From assembly GCA_033239525.1 (NCBI GenBank), contig BSYO01000020.1, positions 12,650,546 through 12,714,545 on the forward strand: a stretch of 64,000 nt of DNA, read 5' to 3'. The notes under the pieces are model-generated. The model was not told the DNA's origin, did no database searches, and saw only the letters and a program-made list of their open reading frames with translations. Both the position numbers and the translations under genes were made by a program. Below are positions 43,421 to 55,833 of the stretch, piece by piece. The stretch comes from Nepenthes gracilis. Its lineage: Eukaryota; Streptophyta; Magnoliopsida; Caryophyllales; Nepenthaceae. Every line of letters begins with the position of its first letter. Positions within the stretch are counted from its first letter, which is position 1.

Positions 43421-45760
43421 GGCAAGACTCCTACAGAAATTTCGACTGATTATCCTTTGTAATAGGATGAAAAATCCAAAAATATAACCCTGTATAATCA
43501 TCCATAACAAACACACAACTATCCATCATTCACAATTCCTACAACAAATATTCACAGTATCACATGTGCCATCCATGACACAAATCCATAAAAACATTTA
43601 CTCTAACAGTTTAATAACGAGATGTCATCTAGGAGCTGCATAGTAAATCCAGAGTATATAGCGGAAGTAAACTAAGAACCTGCAAAAGTATAGTATTTTC
43701 TCTTCTACTATCATACACATCATGAGCTTTCTATACAAAAATCGACATGTTCAAAGATATCAATAATCACAAGATCAGTATACAAAAATCATATGCAGCT
43801 AGACCTTTACGTCGACAGGCTCCTCCAAAATAGCTCCAATGTGCTTTGGTCCTCAAAAGTCTTCAAGAAGCTTCTCTCTCTGATTACTCTTTTTCGTCAG
43901 GTAAAAGCTCTACTGTCTCATCTGAAGGGAAAAAAATACTAAAACAGTGAGCCGATGCCCAACAAGGTACATGCATATGAACTGTAAAGCGGTTATGCCA
44001 AAACGATCATATAATTATGTAGAACTAGAATGTTTAATCAAACATCATCTGAAAAAGAAACAGTAAAGGCATACTATAACGATATTAAATCTCATGCTTC
44101 ATAAATCATTACACTATGGAATGTAAAACAATAATTATAAACTTTACTGATGCATGGTAAAACTTAAAATAATACTCTATATACGTTCACTGTCATCTTT
44201 TCACTGTATATGATTCATTATTATCTTTTCATCAGATGATACTCTATCATTTTTTCATTGTACAATATATTTTTATCTTTTACTGTGACATATCTTAACA
44301 ATTTTAGACCCTGCCAGTGTACCCTACTAGCGGAAGAGGCGAATGATCGAGGATAGATTGTGTTCAGTCCACACAATCCAAGGCCTATCATGTTATATCA
44401 TGTCATATATATCCCATCCCGAGGGATATCTGTACTATGTGCCACCCAAAGGTCGGCCTATATCCCTCCTGGCATAACGCCCTTGAGGACAGGGCAGACC
44501 ATGAATCGCTCCATGGACAGAGCTATCCTCGATTACCACCGTAAGTTCTAAGGCCTCACCCAAGAACTTACCTGGATTGTAGTCAGTCTCGGGTCCCAAA
44601 ATAATTGTAACGGAAATCATCTCTTTATCGAAGATCCCATTTTAAAAAATAAAACTTTCATAACACAATTTTAGCACTTCTTTAAATCCACATGGAAATT
44701 TCATCGGTAGACGTTCGTTCATATTTTCAAAAATAAATTATACAGGAAGTTGCACATCGATGTCAATTAACTTTCATGTACCTGGAGCTTTGGTTAAAAA
44801 TCACCAAAATTTCTTCATTTTCGTACTTAGTGCTTTGCCAAAACCTTTGGACTCAAATCAATCACTAAACAAGTCTTATTTCATGAAATCAAAGCCATAG
44901 ATCCAAATATATATACTCAATCATGCATTTAAACCATAAATCCTCAAAATTTCGAGTTAGGGTTTGGCCAGATTCTTTTAATGTCAAAATAAACACATAA
45001 CACATGCTCATGCATGAAATCGGAGCCAAATACTTCCATAAACATGAACAAATATGAAATCTAACCGATTAATTGAAGGAAACATGCTTCATTTACTCTA
45101 AACATGCATTAACATCATTTTCGTCCACTTTAAAGCAAAATAAACGTTACAAACGAAAAGTAACGTCCGACGTACACTTGCCTTGCCACGGGCTTTCACC
45201 TTTATAACTGGCTCACGGATGGATTCGGACTCCCGGGCCTCGTTCTCCCTTCTTCTCTCTCTAAGGTCGGTGTTCCCTCTCTCTCAAAAACCCAAAACCC
45301 ATGCGAAAATGAGAGGAGAGAAGCAGATCGCGTTTTTATACTGCGCCTGCCGCTCGAGCAGAGCTCAAGCGGCCAGCTAGCGGAGGGCTTCAGGAACGCC
45401 ACTAGTTTTTCCGCCTGATAGAAGGGCTCGAGCGCACGGAGGACGCTGGTCTGGCCCGCGGCAAGCCTACGTCGCGTTTTTGCCTTTCGGGACCCGTTTT
45501 GACCATTCTAACCCAATCTTTCACATCCTTGGACCTTATTTTTGATTATGTAACCTTAATAAGTCATGATTATCACAATTTAAAATCCAAAATCTCATCT
45601 ATGAATTAACATTTCACCACTTACAATTTCGATTTTCCGGTTTACTAATTCCGATTCTTTGAGCTTTTCAATCCATTTCTCCCGTACCTTTTGAACACAA
45701 TTCACCTATTTTAACTTATCTACCTTCCAATTATCATATTCCGGAACTCGGGTCATCACA
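43421..45760 (-). repeat. Gypsy LTR, minus orientation
   Basis: The minus strand begins TGTGATGACCCGAGTTCCGG (45760), the mirror image of the LTR-A end ...GAGTTCGGGTCGTCACA. TATA box TATAAAAACG on the minus strand at 45340-45331, followed by a GA-rich leader. The minus strand also has 'catcggctcac', a pyrimidine tract and 'cttcagatgagac' (43960-43900), as in the other LTR-like blocks. The inner border near 43420 is uncertain. It cuts the Tat pol fragment at 45761. Confidence 0.55.
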
Positions 45761-46340
45761 CGAAAGCTAAGGCCCTATTTTCAGGCCCACCGGATAGTGG
45801 TCCTCACGGACCAACCTCTAAAAACCATACTCCAGAAACTCGATGTTTTCAGATGTTTAATTAAATAGGCTATCGAATTAGGCGAGTTCGACATCGAGTT
45901 CCAACCCAGGCCTACTGTAAACGCACAGGCGCTGGCTGACTACATTGTCGAGACTATAACCCCAGTACTCGAGAAACAGCCGGAAGAAAATGCAGAACTG
46001 CCTATCGGAGTTTCAGAATGGATACTCTATGTAGACAGATCGTCTACTAACACGGGCAGTGGCGCTGGAGTTATCCTTGCAACTCCCAATGGGTTTGAGG
46101 TGAAATACTCCTCAGACTCGACTTCCTGGCAACCAACAATGTTGCCGAGTACGAAGCCCTACTAGCTGGCTTACGATTAGCCAAAGAGTGCTCCGCCAGG
46201 AGACTGGCAGTTTATAGCGATTCAGAGTTAATCGTTAACCAGGTTAACGGGTGTTTCGAGGCAAACAACCCTCTCTTGGCCAAGGACATGGCAAGAGCGA
46301 GGAAGCCGTCCAGGGTTTCGACAAACTAACCCTGGTTCAC
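45761..46340 (+). pseudogene. Tat-type pol fragment: RT end and RNase H
   Basis: 'RPYFQAHRIVVLTDQPLKTILQK' is the reverse transcriptase-RNase H linker. 'FDIEFQPR' and 'WILYVDRSSTNTGSGAGVILATPNG' follow with the first catalytic Asp kept. After a frameshift, 'NNVAEYEALLAGLRLAKE' carries Glu, then 'VYSDSELIVNQVNG' carries the next Asp. It is broken by a frameshift and truncated on the left by the LTR ending at 45760. Plus strand, opposite to Tat elements 1 and 2. Confidence 0.85.
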
Positions 46341-46586
46341 ATTCCTTGAACTAAAAACTGGAAGGCACACCAGCTGGCCAAAGCCACTACAGCCGAAAAC
46401 CCAGAACAGTATTCGAGGGACATGCGGGAGATTCTGAATGCCCCCAGCATTGAGAAGCAGGAGGCCATGAATATTTCCGAAGCAGAAAACTAGATGACGC
46501 CTTTCCTTAACTGCCTGGCGGACGGATCATTGCCAGATGATGTGAAAAAAGCCAAACGGGTCAAGAAGACAACCGACTGATACGCT

Positions 46587-47018
46587 GTGGTTGACGGACG
46601 GATGTATCGCCGTGGTTACTTAACCCCATACCTCCGCTGTCTAACTCCTGAGGAGGCTGACTACACCTTAGGCGAAGTTCACCTCGGGATCTGCGGGTCG
46701 CACATTGGCGGAAAGAACTTGGCCTTCAAGGTCATGCGCCAAAGCTATTACTGGCCATCAATGAAAAAAGACGTGCTGGAATTTGTGAAGAAGTGTAAAA
46801 GCTGCCAGCTTCACAGCAACCTTCACTGCCAGCCAACCGCGGACTTAAAGACCCTTCAGGCACCTTGGCCCTTCGCGCAATCGGGGCTCGATCTTCTGGC
46901 CGCCGGTATGGGGCTAGTGATGGGTATACCAAGAATGGGCTGGCCCAAAGTCAATGGAAGCCCAAGAAGGACGATCAACTCTTTAACGGCCCAGTTGGAG
47001 AACAAGCCCAAGAGCTGA
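46587..47018 (+). pseudogene. Tat-type pol fragment: integrase zinc-binding domain
   Basis: 'HLGICGSHIGGKNLAFKVM', 'YYWPSMKKDVLEFVKKC' and 'CKSCQLHS' form the HHCC integrase zinc finger; 'APWPFAQSGLDLL' is the start of the catalytic core. The frame then leaves the integrase family: no second Asp or Glu is found, and it ends with a stop at 47018. Between 46340 and 46587 the linker is frameshifted. This domain is better preserved than the one in element 2. Confidence 0.87.
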
Positions 47019-47029
47019 AAGGCTGAGAA

Positions 47030-47800
47030 CGGTCCGAGAGGCCAACACGCACTCAAGCGGTCAACTCAGACGTTGACCGCCTGCACACAGCGCGTTGGGC
47101 CCAAAAGAGACTTTTCTACAGTAACGGGCCTAATCTACCCGAGCCCATGACCCATCAGGCGGCCAGCAGCGGCACCCCAGGCATCTTCCACAATCCCAAC
47201 TGGCACCCGAAATGGATATTGATATTGATAAAATTGGCACCCTTCACGTAAGGAAGGCGTCAGATTTTTTCAATATCCTGCCCATTGGGGATTCTAACGG
47301 TAAAGAATACCAAAGGAAGGTGAACAATTTGGAAAGCTGTTGGAGAAGGAAACTACCTTATTCAGTTTGGAAACTGGCATCTACTCCGGAAGGCAAGCCA
47401 GCCAAGAATCACACAGAGAATCACTCCTTCCAAAGAAGGAAGAGCGCCCTCTCAACCATAAATAAGCCATTGAATTATCATTCAAGGCATGCTTTCTGAT
47501 ACGCACCAAACCCTAACAGACGATCTTGTCACTGGAATTCTGAGAAAACCCCGAGGCAAACAACGTGCTCCCGGCCCGCTCACCGCTCTCCCCACCCTCC
47601 AGATACAAGACGACGGTTTTCTCCTCTCTTACATCAGGAGAACTGCTCACTCCTGTCCTCCTCTCTTTTCTCTTAGTTTTCAGTTTCTGTTACCTTTCGA
47701 TCATCGAAGGCTATTTACTGACTTGAGCGTCAGAATATTTTCGGTGGGATAACTTTCTACCGACACACTGACCTCCTGTGCTTTTTAGTGGTGTGCAAGA
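47030..47800 (+). repeat. Gypsy LTR-like fragment downstream of the integrase fragment
   Basis: A TATA-like ccataaataagcc lies near 47456-47468, and 'cttgagcgtcagaatattttcggtggg' (47722-47748) is typical of the U5 part of plant Gypsy LTRs. The frames at 47212-47499 and 47489-47752 have no recognisable domain and cross the promoter region. Confidence 0.45.
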
Positions 47801-48385
47801 TTCACACTCAGGGAACAGAGCCGGTTCAAACCATCCAGATGAATCTGAATCTATTCAAAATTCGGATCTAGATACGCATCAATACTAATACCAAACAGAG
47901 CACAGGCTATGTTGCTCTTGCCCTCCAAAATTTCAAGCTTCTAAAATTCGGAATGTAAAACAACAATTTTCTAACTTCAATTGTACAATTTCATTGTGCC
48001 CCCAATTCAACGTAAAATCATTAAAATTTTAGGCCTTTCATCACAGCATGTCGTAGCTTTGTTTCACCCCATTTTCCCATCAACCAAAATCTCAGCTGAT
48101 TTCCTTTAAAATTGAGACATGCAAGCAAAAAATAGACAGTAACAAAGAGTATAAAATAGAGGAGAAGCCGCGTTTGTCCTTTGCTCTTCCACTTCGTTTT
48201 TCCATATTTTTCCATTCTCTTTTGCCTACCCAATCCTTTAAATAGAGGAGGGAAGCCGCGTAGGGTTGATTTCTTTTTCTTCATTCTTCTTTTATTTTAT
48301 TTTCTTTATTTCTTTCACAGTCTCAATTATTATTATTATTATTATTACTATTTTTATTTTTATTTGTCAACATATATCTATATAT

Positions 48386-48416
<31 letters not shown>

Positions 48417-50335
48417 TTGAGGTCTCCTAATATATTAAAATATTCCTATTTTAAATATATAACGGTTCACTCGATTAATTTATTATTTAATGGCCCATTA
48501 ATTGTTCCAAAGTCAATTCAACAACTCAAATATCTAAACTTGATGGGCCCAGCACACCCTTAGTCAGCCAAGAACGCAGTCCAATTGGCATGCACTCGAG
48601 ACAGAGTATTGGGAAGCATGGTGTTGGCAAAAGAAAGCCCAAATAACTGCAACCCATCACGTGATCCGCCAAGACAAAGGCCCAAGTAGTTGTGCGAGTG
48701 GTCCACGCAGGTTGACCAAGAACTATTCCATTAGGAGCAAGTGATCAAGGCAGCATGCAATGCACCCTGATGACCTTAGCTGCTTAGTTGTTGATAGACC
48801 TACAGTGCAGCATGTGTAGGCGAAAAGAATCTACCTATGCGGTCGCAACATTTGTCCTGGCATTTCAGTGCCCGCAATATACTTTCATGCACAGTGTATC
48901 ACCCCAAATGATAACCGTGGCCCTCCACCGCCTCCAAGGAGGCCATGATTGCCATGATCACCTCGCGCCAACTCAAAAAGACAACTCAACTAGCATTCCC
49001 TGGGGATACTAATGTCGACAATAAGGCCCAAATGAGGGCACACCGGCTCCTCTATAAGTATGCTTTCATCTCTAAGGAAAGAAGCCCGAAAAGGAGCCAA
49101 AAAACTTCAGCAATCAAGTATCCTTGAAACCTTAAATTACTTTCTCTTCAACTACTCTCCAACGAGTACACTTGCAGTCAGCAACTCCCCTGTGAGTGTG
49201 CCACCTCTTGAGCCACTCAACCTATGAGTATCAGCTCAATCGATAGCCGCACCCCGTGATACGCATCCCTTCGAAGCCTAGCCCTCAAGCTCTCCCTCAT
49301 TCCCTTCATAAAATTTTATGAAGGCTTAAGTTTTGAGAACACGAAAACATATGATTCTTGATTAAGGATAAAAAAGGAGATCTTCTGCAATTAAGCGACG
49401 GATTTCGGACATGGACTTCGGCCACAGACTTCAGCCACGGGTTTCGACTACAAGCTTCAACTATGAATCGTTCTCCTGGAGTGAGAATTATGAAACTTTT
49501 AGGTTTAAGAGTAGAATTTTCCAAAAAAATAAGAGATTAAGAACTAAGACCTAAGATGTTCATCAGATTGTATGTTTTGGCTTACTTTAATATCATTTGA
49601 TCACATAAGAAATCATGAATGAAATAAAGGAATTGAATGGCTTTATGAAAGTTCATCTTTTCATGCATGTTTTGAAAATTGGTCATTGTTACTTCTTTCC
49701 GCACATATTTATATGTATATATATCGTTATATTTTGAATATAAATATAAGTCGGCTAGGTAGCCTTAAACTTTGATATTATGGACTTAGTTTTGTAGCCT
49801 TAAGCTTTCTGATGAATTATGTTGTATTTCTAATGGATTTTGTTTATAAATGTATGCATATGATGAAGATAATATAACCATAGTATAGTTCCCGTTATAT
49901 CGGCAAATATTTATACTTTCGCAGATTTTGTTATGGATAGTTGGGTACCTAGTGGTATCGGATTCATGCCGGTTTTCGATTTAAATACGGGACGTCATAT
50001 AGTCCAACTCATTTGACCGACGTCCGTCATATAATCGGATTCTAATTGTTTTTCAAGCAATTGATATGCTATATAATTTTATCAATTTATTATAAAAAAA
50101 TAATTTTCCAATGAATTTTATAATTTCATCCAAAAATAATCTTTACGAATAAAATTTCTTATATGGCTCACTAAGTAATTTAAGCCCGAATTTTTAGCCC
50201 AATTAGGAAATTATATACCCAAACTATCATTAAAATAGTCAAATAATTATCAAAATTAATTAGGCAACTTACTTTCGTATAATAATAAAATCGTAAGCAC
50301 CCAAGATTCTACATGTCGACCATCAAACGAAGTCG
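47801..50335. repeat. AT-rich LTR-like repeat, copy c, with an inserted LTR-like block
   Basis: 48180-48300 is a pyrimidine tract with 'ctttaaatagagg' (TATA-like on the minus strand), then (TTA)n and (TTTA)n (48325-48418), as in copies a and b. Homology to copy a stops near 48545 and resumes near 50060, so about 1.5 kb is inserted. That insert has a TATA box (TATAAG, 49053-49058) and, at 49790-49870, a match to 33230-33340. No gene seen. Confidence 0.5.
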
Positions 50336-53255
50336 GGTGCCAAAGACATCACTAACCGATTACAAGAGATGAGGTTGGTGAGCATCTATGAATGAAGTTT
50401 TGTCTGGTAACTAATGGTGATTGCTAAAATTGTTGTTGATCGGTGACATGATTAACAGGCAACAGTCTCATAATTATGTTAAAATTCTCATTAGTTGATT
50501 TTGCTGGTTGATAGTGAGAGAAATAAACAAGCTTCTAAAAATAATTTCGATTTTCACAAAGAATGTTTTCTTCAAAATTTTAAGCTCAAGTTTTCATTTG
50601 ACAAACGAAAAAAAGTTTTTCTCTGCGCATGCATGGGCAAAATTTAGGAAATGTGAATAAGATTTGTCAACATGAGCCAAATACAAGAAAATCAACCAAA
50701 CCTAAAGTATGATGTCCCAAAAAAGCTGTGCTTGTTAGAAACGAAATGGCCTGAATAGTTTGAATTGGTTGGCCCAAAACTTTTAAGGATTTAGTCAATA
50801 TATATCAATACTATATAAAATACTTACAAAAAATTAGACCCAACTAATTTTGAGTTACACATGATCACACGTAAAAGTAATCGGTTTGAACTGAATTGGA
50901 TTAATTTTTATTTTTTTATTTTTTTTGTAAATATATAAGCAAATTTCGATTTTAAATAAGTATCAATTTAAAAAATTTCTTAATATATTACAAATTTTGT
51001 ATAATTAAAATTTTTTTATCATATTATTTATTTAAATACATATACTTAAAAAACTTTGAATCTATCTATTATAAATTCAAAAATCTTTATATTTTAGATG
51101 CTATTAAACAAACATAAAATTTTAAATAAAAACATTCAAAAGTAAAAAATATCAACAATTTCAACTGAACTTGTCTCATTTTAATTATAAATGAGCATAG
51201 TTATAATTTTTTACTTGGCCCAATTTAGTGCACAAAATTTTCCTCAAATCTAAGCCTATGTCTCACCTAAATGTGATTTTGATCAACTACATGATTTATA
51301 CATTTAGTGAATTCATCGGATGAAATAAAATAAAAGTAAAATAATAATAATAAACAACATATTTTTTGATTTGTGAGGATAATAATATTGCATTGGAGTG
51401 AAAATTGATTAAGAATCTCAATTCTCAATTTGAGATTCCCGATACATACTATCAAATTAAAGTCAAAGTGGAAATACCTATATATTTATTACACAATATT
51501 TCTAATTTCAACAAAAAATCAAAAAAAATAATATTAACATACACACACACATGTATTAAAGTTCTCTTACCTATGAAAAAAAATATAGAATTTTTAAAAC
51601 AATCACAAATACCATAAATACAGTTAATTTTGTTTGCAAGTCCAAAGATGATATTTTTTTCATAAAAGAGGGTGTTCGATTTTGAGGCAAAAAGAGCCAT
51701 TTGAAGGTACCGGGGTTGGGTGGTAGACCTTTGGCAAGGAACAGAACTATGGGGGTCCATTTGAAATTTAAACATGCAAATAGTAAAGTTTTTATTGAAG
51801 TAACATACCAAGTTAAACAAATTGTTTAGGTCCAAAAACAACCATCATATGACATGGCAAAATTAACCACATAATTTATTGACACAGCTTCTCTTAAAGA
51901 GATTGACAGGGCGCAAATAGGCAGTTGATTGAAAACCCTGTAACCACATGAAGAACGTGAGTACTGATTACAAAATAGAACAACAACACCCACCTGGTTC
52001 AGGTTCTTCTTGCTTCAGTATTGCTTCTGGTTTTCCTTTAGGTGGTATTCCATTTGTGGTCATCCCCTGAACGAACATGTGATACCCCCACATGAGTATC
52101 ATTTTCATTCATTCTCACTGTATAATAAGATGCTTCGGTATTGCTTACCCGTTGTATAATAAGATTCTCCTTTATTGGATAAAAGTAACATACCTCTGAA
52201 GGTTCAGGTGCTCCTCGCTCCGGTTTTCCTTCTGGTGCCAAAGACATCACTAACCGATTACAAAAGATGAGGTTGGTGAGCATCTATGAATAAAGTTTTG
52301 TCTAGTAACTAATGGTGATTGCTAAAATTGTTGCTGATCGGTGACATAATTAACAGGCAACAGTCTCATAATTAGGTTAAAATTCTCGTTAGTTGATTTT
52401 GCTGGCCGATAGTGAGAAAGAAATAAACAAGCTTCAAAAGATAATTTCTATTTCCACAAAGAATGTTTTCTTCAATATTTTAATCTCAGGTTTTCATTTG
52501 ACAAATGAAAAAGGATTTTTCTGTGCGCATGTATGGGCAAAATTTAGGAAATGTGAATAAGATTTGTCAACATGAGCCAAATACAAGAAAATCAACCAAA
52601 CCTAAAGTATGATGTCCCAAAAAAGCTGTGCCTGTTAGAAAAAAAAATGGACTGAGTAGTTTGATTTGGTTGGCCCTAAACTTTTAAGGATTTACTCAAT
52701 ATATATCAATATTATATAAAAATACTATAAAAAATTAGACCCAACTAATTTTGAGCCATGCATGATCACAGGTAAAAGTAATCGGTTTAAACTTAATTGG
52801 ATCAATTTTTGTTTTTTTTTTGTAAATATATAAGCAAATTTCAATTTTAAATAAATATCAATTTAAAAAATTTCTTAATATATTATAAATACAGTTAATT
52901 TTGTTTGCAAGTCCAAAGATGATATTTTTTTCATAAAAGAGGATGTTCAATTTTGAGGCAAAAAGAGTCATTTGAAGGTGCCAGGGTTGGGTGGTAGATC
53001 TTTGGCAAGGAACAGAATTATGGGGGTCCATTTGAAATTTAAACATACAAATAGTAAAGTTTTTACTAAAGTCACATACCAAGTTAAACAAATTATTTAG
53101 GTCCAAAAACAAACATCATATGACATGGCAAAATTAACCACATAATCTATTGACACAGCTTCTCTTAAAGAGATTGACAGGGTGCAAATAGGCAGTTGAT
53201 TGAAAACCTTGTAACCGCATGAAGAACGTGAGTACTGATTACAAAATAGAACAAC
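50336..53255. repeat. Tandem duplication of a 1.9 kb segment (second copy with a 0.6 kb deletion)
   Basis: 50336-50990 matches 52234-52880, and 51614-51990 matches 52883-53255, almost base for base. The stretch 50991-51613 is missing from the second copy. The join at 52234 occurs within GGTGC, present at both partners. On the minus strand each copy begins near a short coding-like repeat and ends in shared sequence after the stop. Confidence 0.88.
51975..52240 (-). pseudogene. Second, frameshifted copy of the repeat-protein 3' end
   Basis: The minus strand reads 'APEGKPERGAPEP', 'NLIIQRVSN' and 'MNENDTHVG', then a run of five C's in place of four (52083-52087 region) shifts the frame. The other frame continues 'YHMFVQGMTTNG' and ends 'GGCCCSIL' with a stop at about 51975. 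It matches the protein at 53739-53239. Product unknown; broken by the one-base insertion. Confidence 0.6.
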
Positions 53256-53739
53256 AACACCCACCTCTATTTGGTTCAGGTGCTCCTCGCTCCAGTTTTG
53301 CTTCTGGTTTTCCTTCAGGTGCTATTCCATTTGTGGTCATCCCCTGAACGAACATGTGATACCCCACATGAGTATCATTTCCATTCATTCCCACGGTACT
53401 GCTTACCGGTTGTATAATAAGATGCTCCAGTACTGGACAGGAGAACCGTCTGAATGCACGTTCAGGTGATCCTCGCTCCGGTATTGCTTCTGGTTTTGGT
53501 TTAGGTGCTTTTCCAATTGTGTTCATCCTGTCAACGAACATGTCATACCCCACATGAGTATCACTTTCATTCATTCCCACTGTTGTGCTTAACGGTTGTA
53601 TAAGATGCTCAGGTATTGCATGGGAGCACGTAACGAATGAAGGTTCAGGTGCTCCTAGCTCCGGTTTTGCTAATGGTTTTGGCTTAGGTGCTTTTTCAAT
53701 TGTGTTCATCCTGTCAACGAATATGTGATACCCCAACAT
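53239..53739 (-). CDS. Hypothetical repeat protein (three ~62-residue repeats), product unknown
   Basis: 166 codons from ATG 53739. Residues 3-26, 67-90 and 131-150 are related: GYHIFVDRMNTI, GYDMFVDRMNTI, GYHMFVQGMTTN, each followed by an Ala-Pro-rich part with 'GAPEP' or 'GSPER', then 'EHLI.QP.S.TVGMN..DTHV'. The end is 'GGCCCSIL'. I do not recognise the family. There is no signal peptide or membrane segment in what is visible. A stop lies 7 codons before the ATG, so an upstream exon is possible. It may be a real small gene, an exon captured by a repeat, or a non-coding tandem repeat that happens to stay open. Confidence 0.4.
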   Translation of the reverse strand: MLGYHIFVDRMNTIEKAPKPKPLAKPELGAPEPSFVTCSHAIPEHLIQPLSTTVGMNESDTHVGYDMFVDRMNTIGKAPKPKPEAIPERGSPERAFRRFSCPVLEHLIIQPVSSTVGMNGNDTHVGYHMFVQGMTTNGIAPEGKPEAKLERGAPEPNRGGCCCSIL

Positions 53740-53984
53740 TTCAAAATTGGGTATTTTATACTAAGATCAATAGAAATCTTTCAACAGTGAAATTATTTAA
53801 ATCATATAATACAATTACATAATAATAATAACATTAATTAATAAAATTCCTCCCCAACCACATTCGTCCCACTCCACTCAAAGCTTAATGACTCCTCTCA
53901 AAGGTTAATGGACAACCTAGATTCATACTCATATATAATTAAAAAGAAACAAATACCGTCGATTTCACCTGACAGCCTAGGGCG
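53740..53984. other. AT-rich intergenic stretch
   Basis: Upstream of the repeat-protein ORF on its strand. No promoter that I can support; 'tataaaa' occurs on the minus strand at about 53760-53754, only 15-20 nt before the ATG. Confidence 0.3.
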
Positions 53985-55460
53985 AAAAAGCAGCAACTTA
54001 TTTCATCTAATTTTAAGGATATTAAGTAAAATCATGAAGAGCTTACCTCACTTCAAACTACATTTCGCTGAGAAAGGCGACGGCAAGAGGCTTGGGAGTG
54101 TTAGAGGAATAGGGATTAGGTTTTGAAAAAGTGAGAGAGGGAGTAGACAAGGTACATATGAATAAAAAAATGAGCATATATTAAAAATAACAACAAAATT
54201 TCATTACCTACTATTCAACCCTGCTGATTGTCGTAACCAAAAGTGAGATTCTGGGTGAGCAAGGTTGTTGATGAGTAGCAATGATGGCTCTCCAGTGGTT
54301 TTCCGTCCGAAGGAGTGAGATCCACAGAGAAAGGCAACGGCGAGAGGCTTGTAAAAGCAAGGACTAGAGATTAGGGCTTCAGAAAGTGAGACAGAACAAA
54401 CGATACATCGGATATTTGAATTTTTTTTTATTTTCAAGTTTAATCACAGCCATCCATGTGCCTCTTAATTAATGGCCCAAATTTTCAAATAATGTAAGCC
54501 ATCAAATCAAAAATTTAAATGGATGGCCCAGATTAAAAAAAAATAACTTCAAATCTAGGCCGTCGACTAATGGACGGCTCGGATCCGTAAAAATAACTAA
54601 CTAAAAACAGTTGAGGCGAGCGGGACGGATAACGGACGGCGGATGCATTCACAAAAATAAGTTAAAAAAAAGAAAGACATACGAAATCATGAAAATTTTT
54701 CGAATGAAACTGACGGCCGAGGGCAGAAAAGCAGGATCCTACTCCGCCTAATTTTCTTGACATTAAGTAAAATCATGAAAATTTTCCTTAACTCCAAACC
54801 TCATTTCATACAGAGAGGCAACGGGGAGATGCGCGAGAGAGTGAGAGGATTACGGATTAGGGTATGAGAAAGTATGAGAGAGAGCAGATGAGGTACATAT
54901 GAACAAAAAAAAGAGAGCATATATTCAAAATAATAACAAAACCTTATTACCTGCTATTCAACCTCACCGAATACCCTAGCCAAAAGTGAGATTCGGGGAG
55001 AAAAAGGTTGCTAGTGAGCAGCGGCGACAGTTCCCTGGCCATTTGCCATCCGAAGCAGTGAGGTTCACAAGAATGGCGACAGTGAGAAGTTTGAGAGAGA
55101 GAGGATTAGGATTTTAAAAAGCGAGAGATAGAGCAGACGAGGCATCTGATATTCATGTTCTTTTAAATAGACAGTCCCGATTAGAAAATTAAACTTCAAA
55201 TCTGGGCCATCGTTTAATGAATGGCCCAAATCCGTCCAAGTAACTAATTAAAAAAATATAAGTTTTGATATGGGATATCGATGAACGGACGGTCCAGATC
55301 CATTCACATACATAATTTTAAAAAAATAAATTTTTTTATGGACGACTCATATTTTTCCAAATAATTAATTAAAAAAATAACTAATTTTTTATTTAAATCG
55401 TCAGTTAATGAACGACTTAGATCCATTCATATAAATAATTTGAAAATATATATATACAAA
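53985..55460 (+). repeat. DR-family tandem units, second cluster
   Basis: The core blocks at 54186-54385 and 54912-55120 and the 'gaaaattttcc...aaacctcatt' blocks at 53995-54070 and 54690-54800 match 4330-6480 in the same order and orientation. The hairpin sub-repeats (54550-54650, 55195-55440) are more decayed and the telobox is mutated in all copies here. Confidence 0.78.
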
Positions 55461-55833
55461 ATATCGACGACAGATATCATCCAACGGAGATGGAGAGAGA
55501 GAGAGAGAGAGAACGGGACAGAGAGAAAATAAAAAGGAGAAAAAAGATTAGGAGACGGAAGAGAGAGAGAGAGAAAGTCATTATTCTTTTATTATTTTTA
55601 TTGATAAATCCTGAATCCAAATTTCGAACTGATTCAGGTCGAGTTGTCCCTCGGATTTCGGTTTCGTTCATTGAGTCATGGATCTTGCACACCCCAACTT
55701 CAAATAAGAAGTCAGGGATTGCGAAATTTGATTCCATTGAAAATACTATGATAGTCAAGTTAGTAAACAGTCTTTTAAAAATAAGATGGTGAATACAGAG
55801 AATGCAGAAATGGTAGATCATAGAGTGTATATA
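55461..55833. repeat. GA microsatellite and unassigned flank
   Basis: (GA)n at 55493-55512 and purine-rich sequence to 55580, then about 250 bases of mixed composition. The open frames here (55477-55821 minus, 55490-55792 plus) include the GA run and lack any recognised domain. Confidence 0.5.

Noticed and set aside
47212..47752. Two plus-strand frames of 95 and 87 codons
   Set aside because: They overlap the TATA and U5-like parts of a Gypsy LTR fragment and show no domain.
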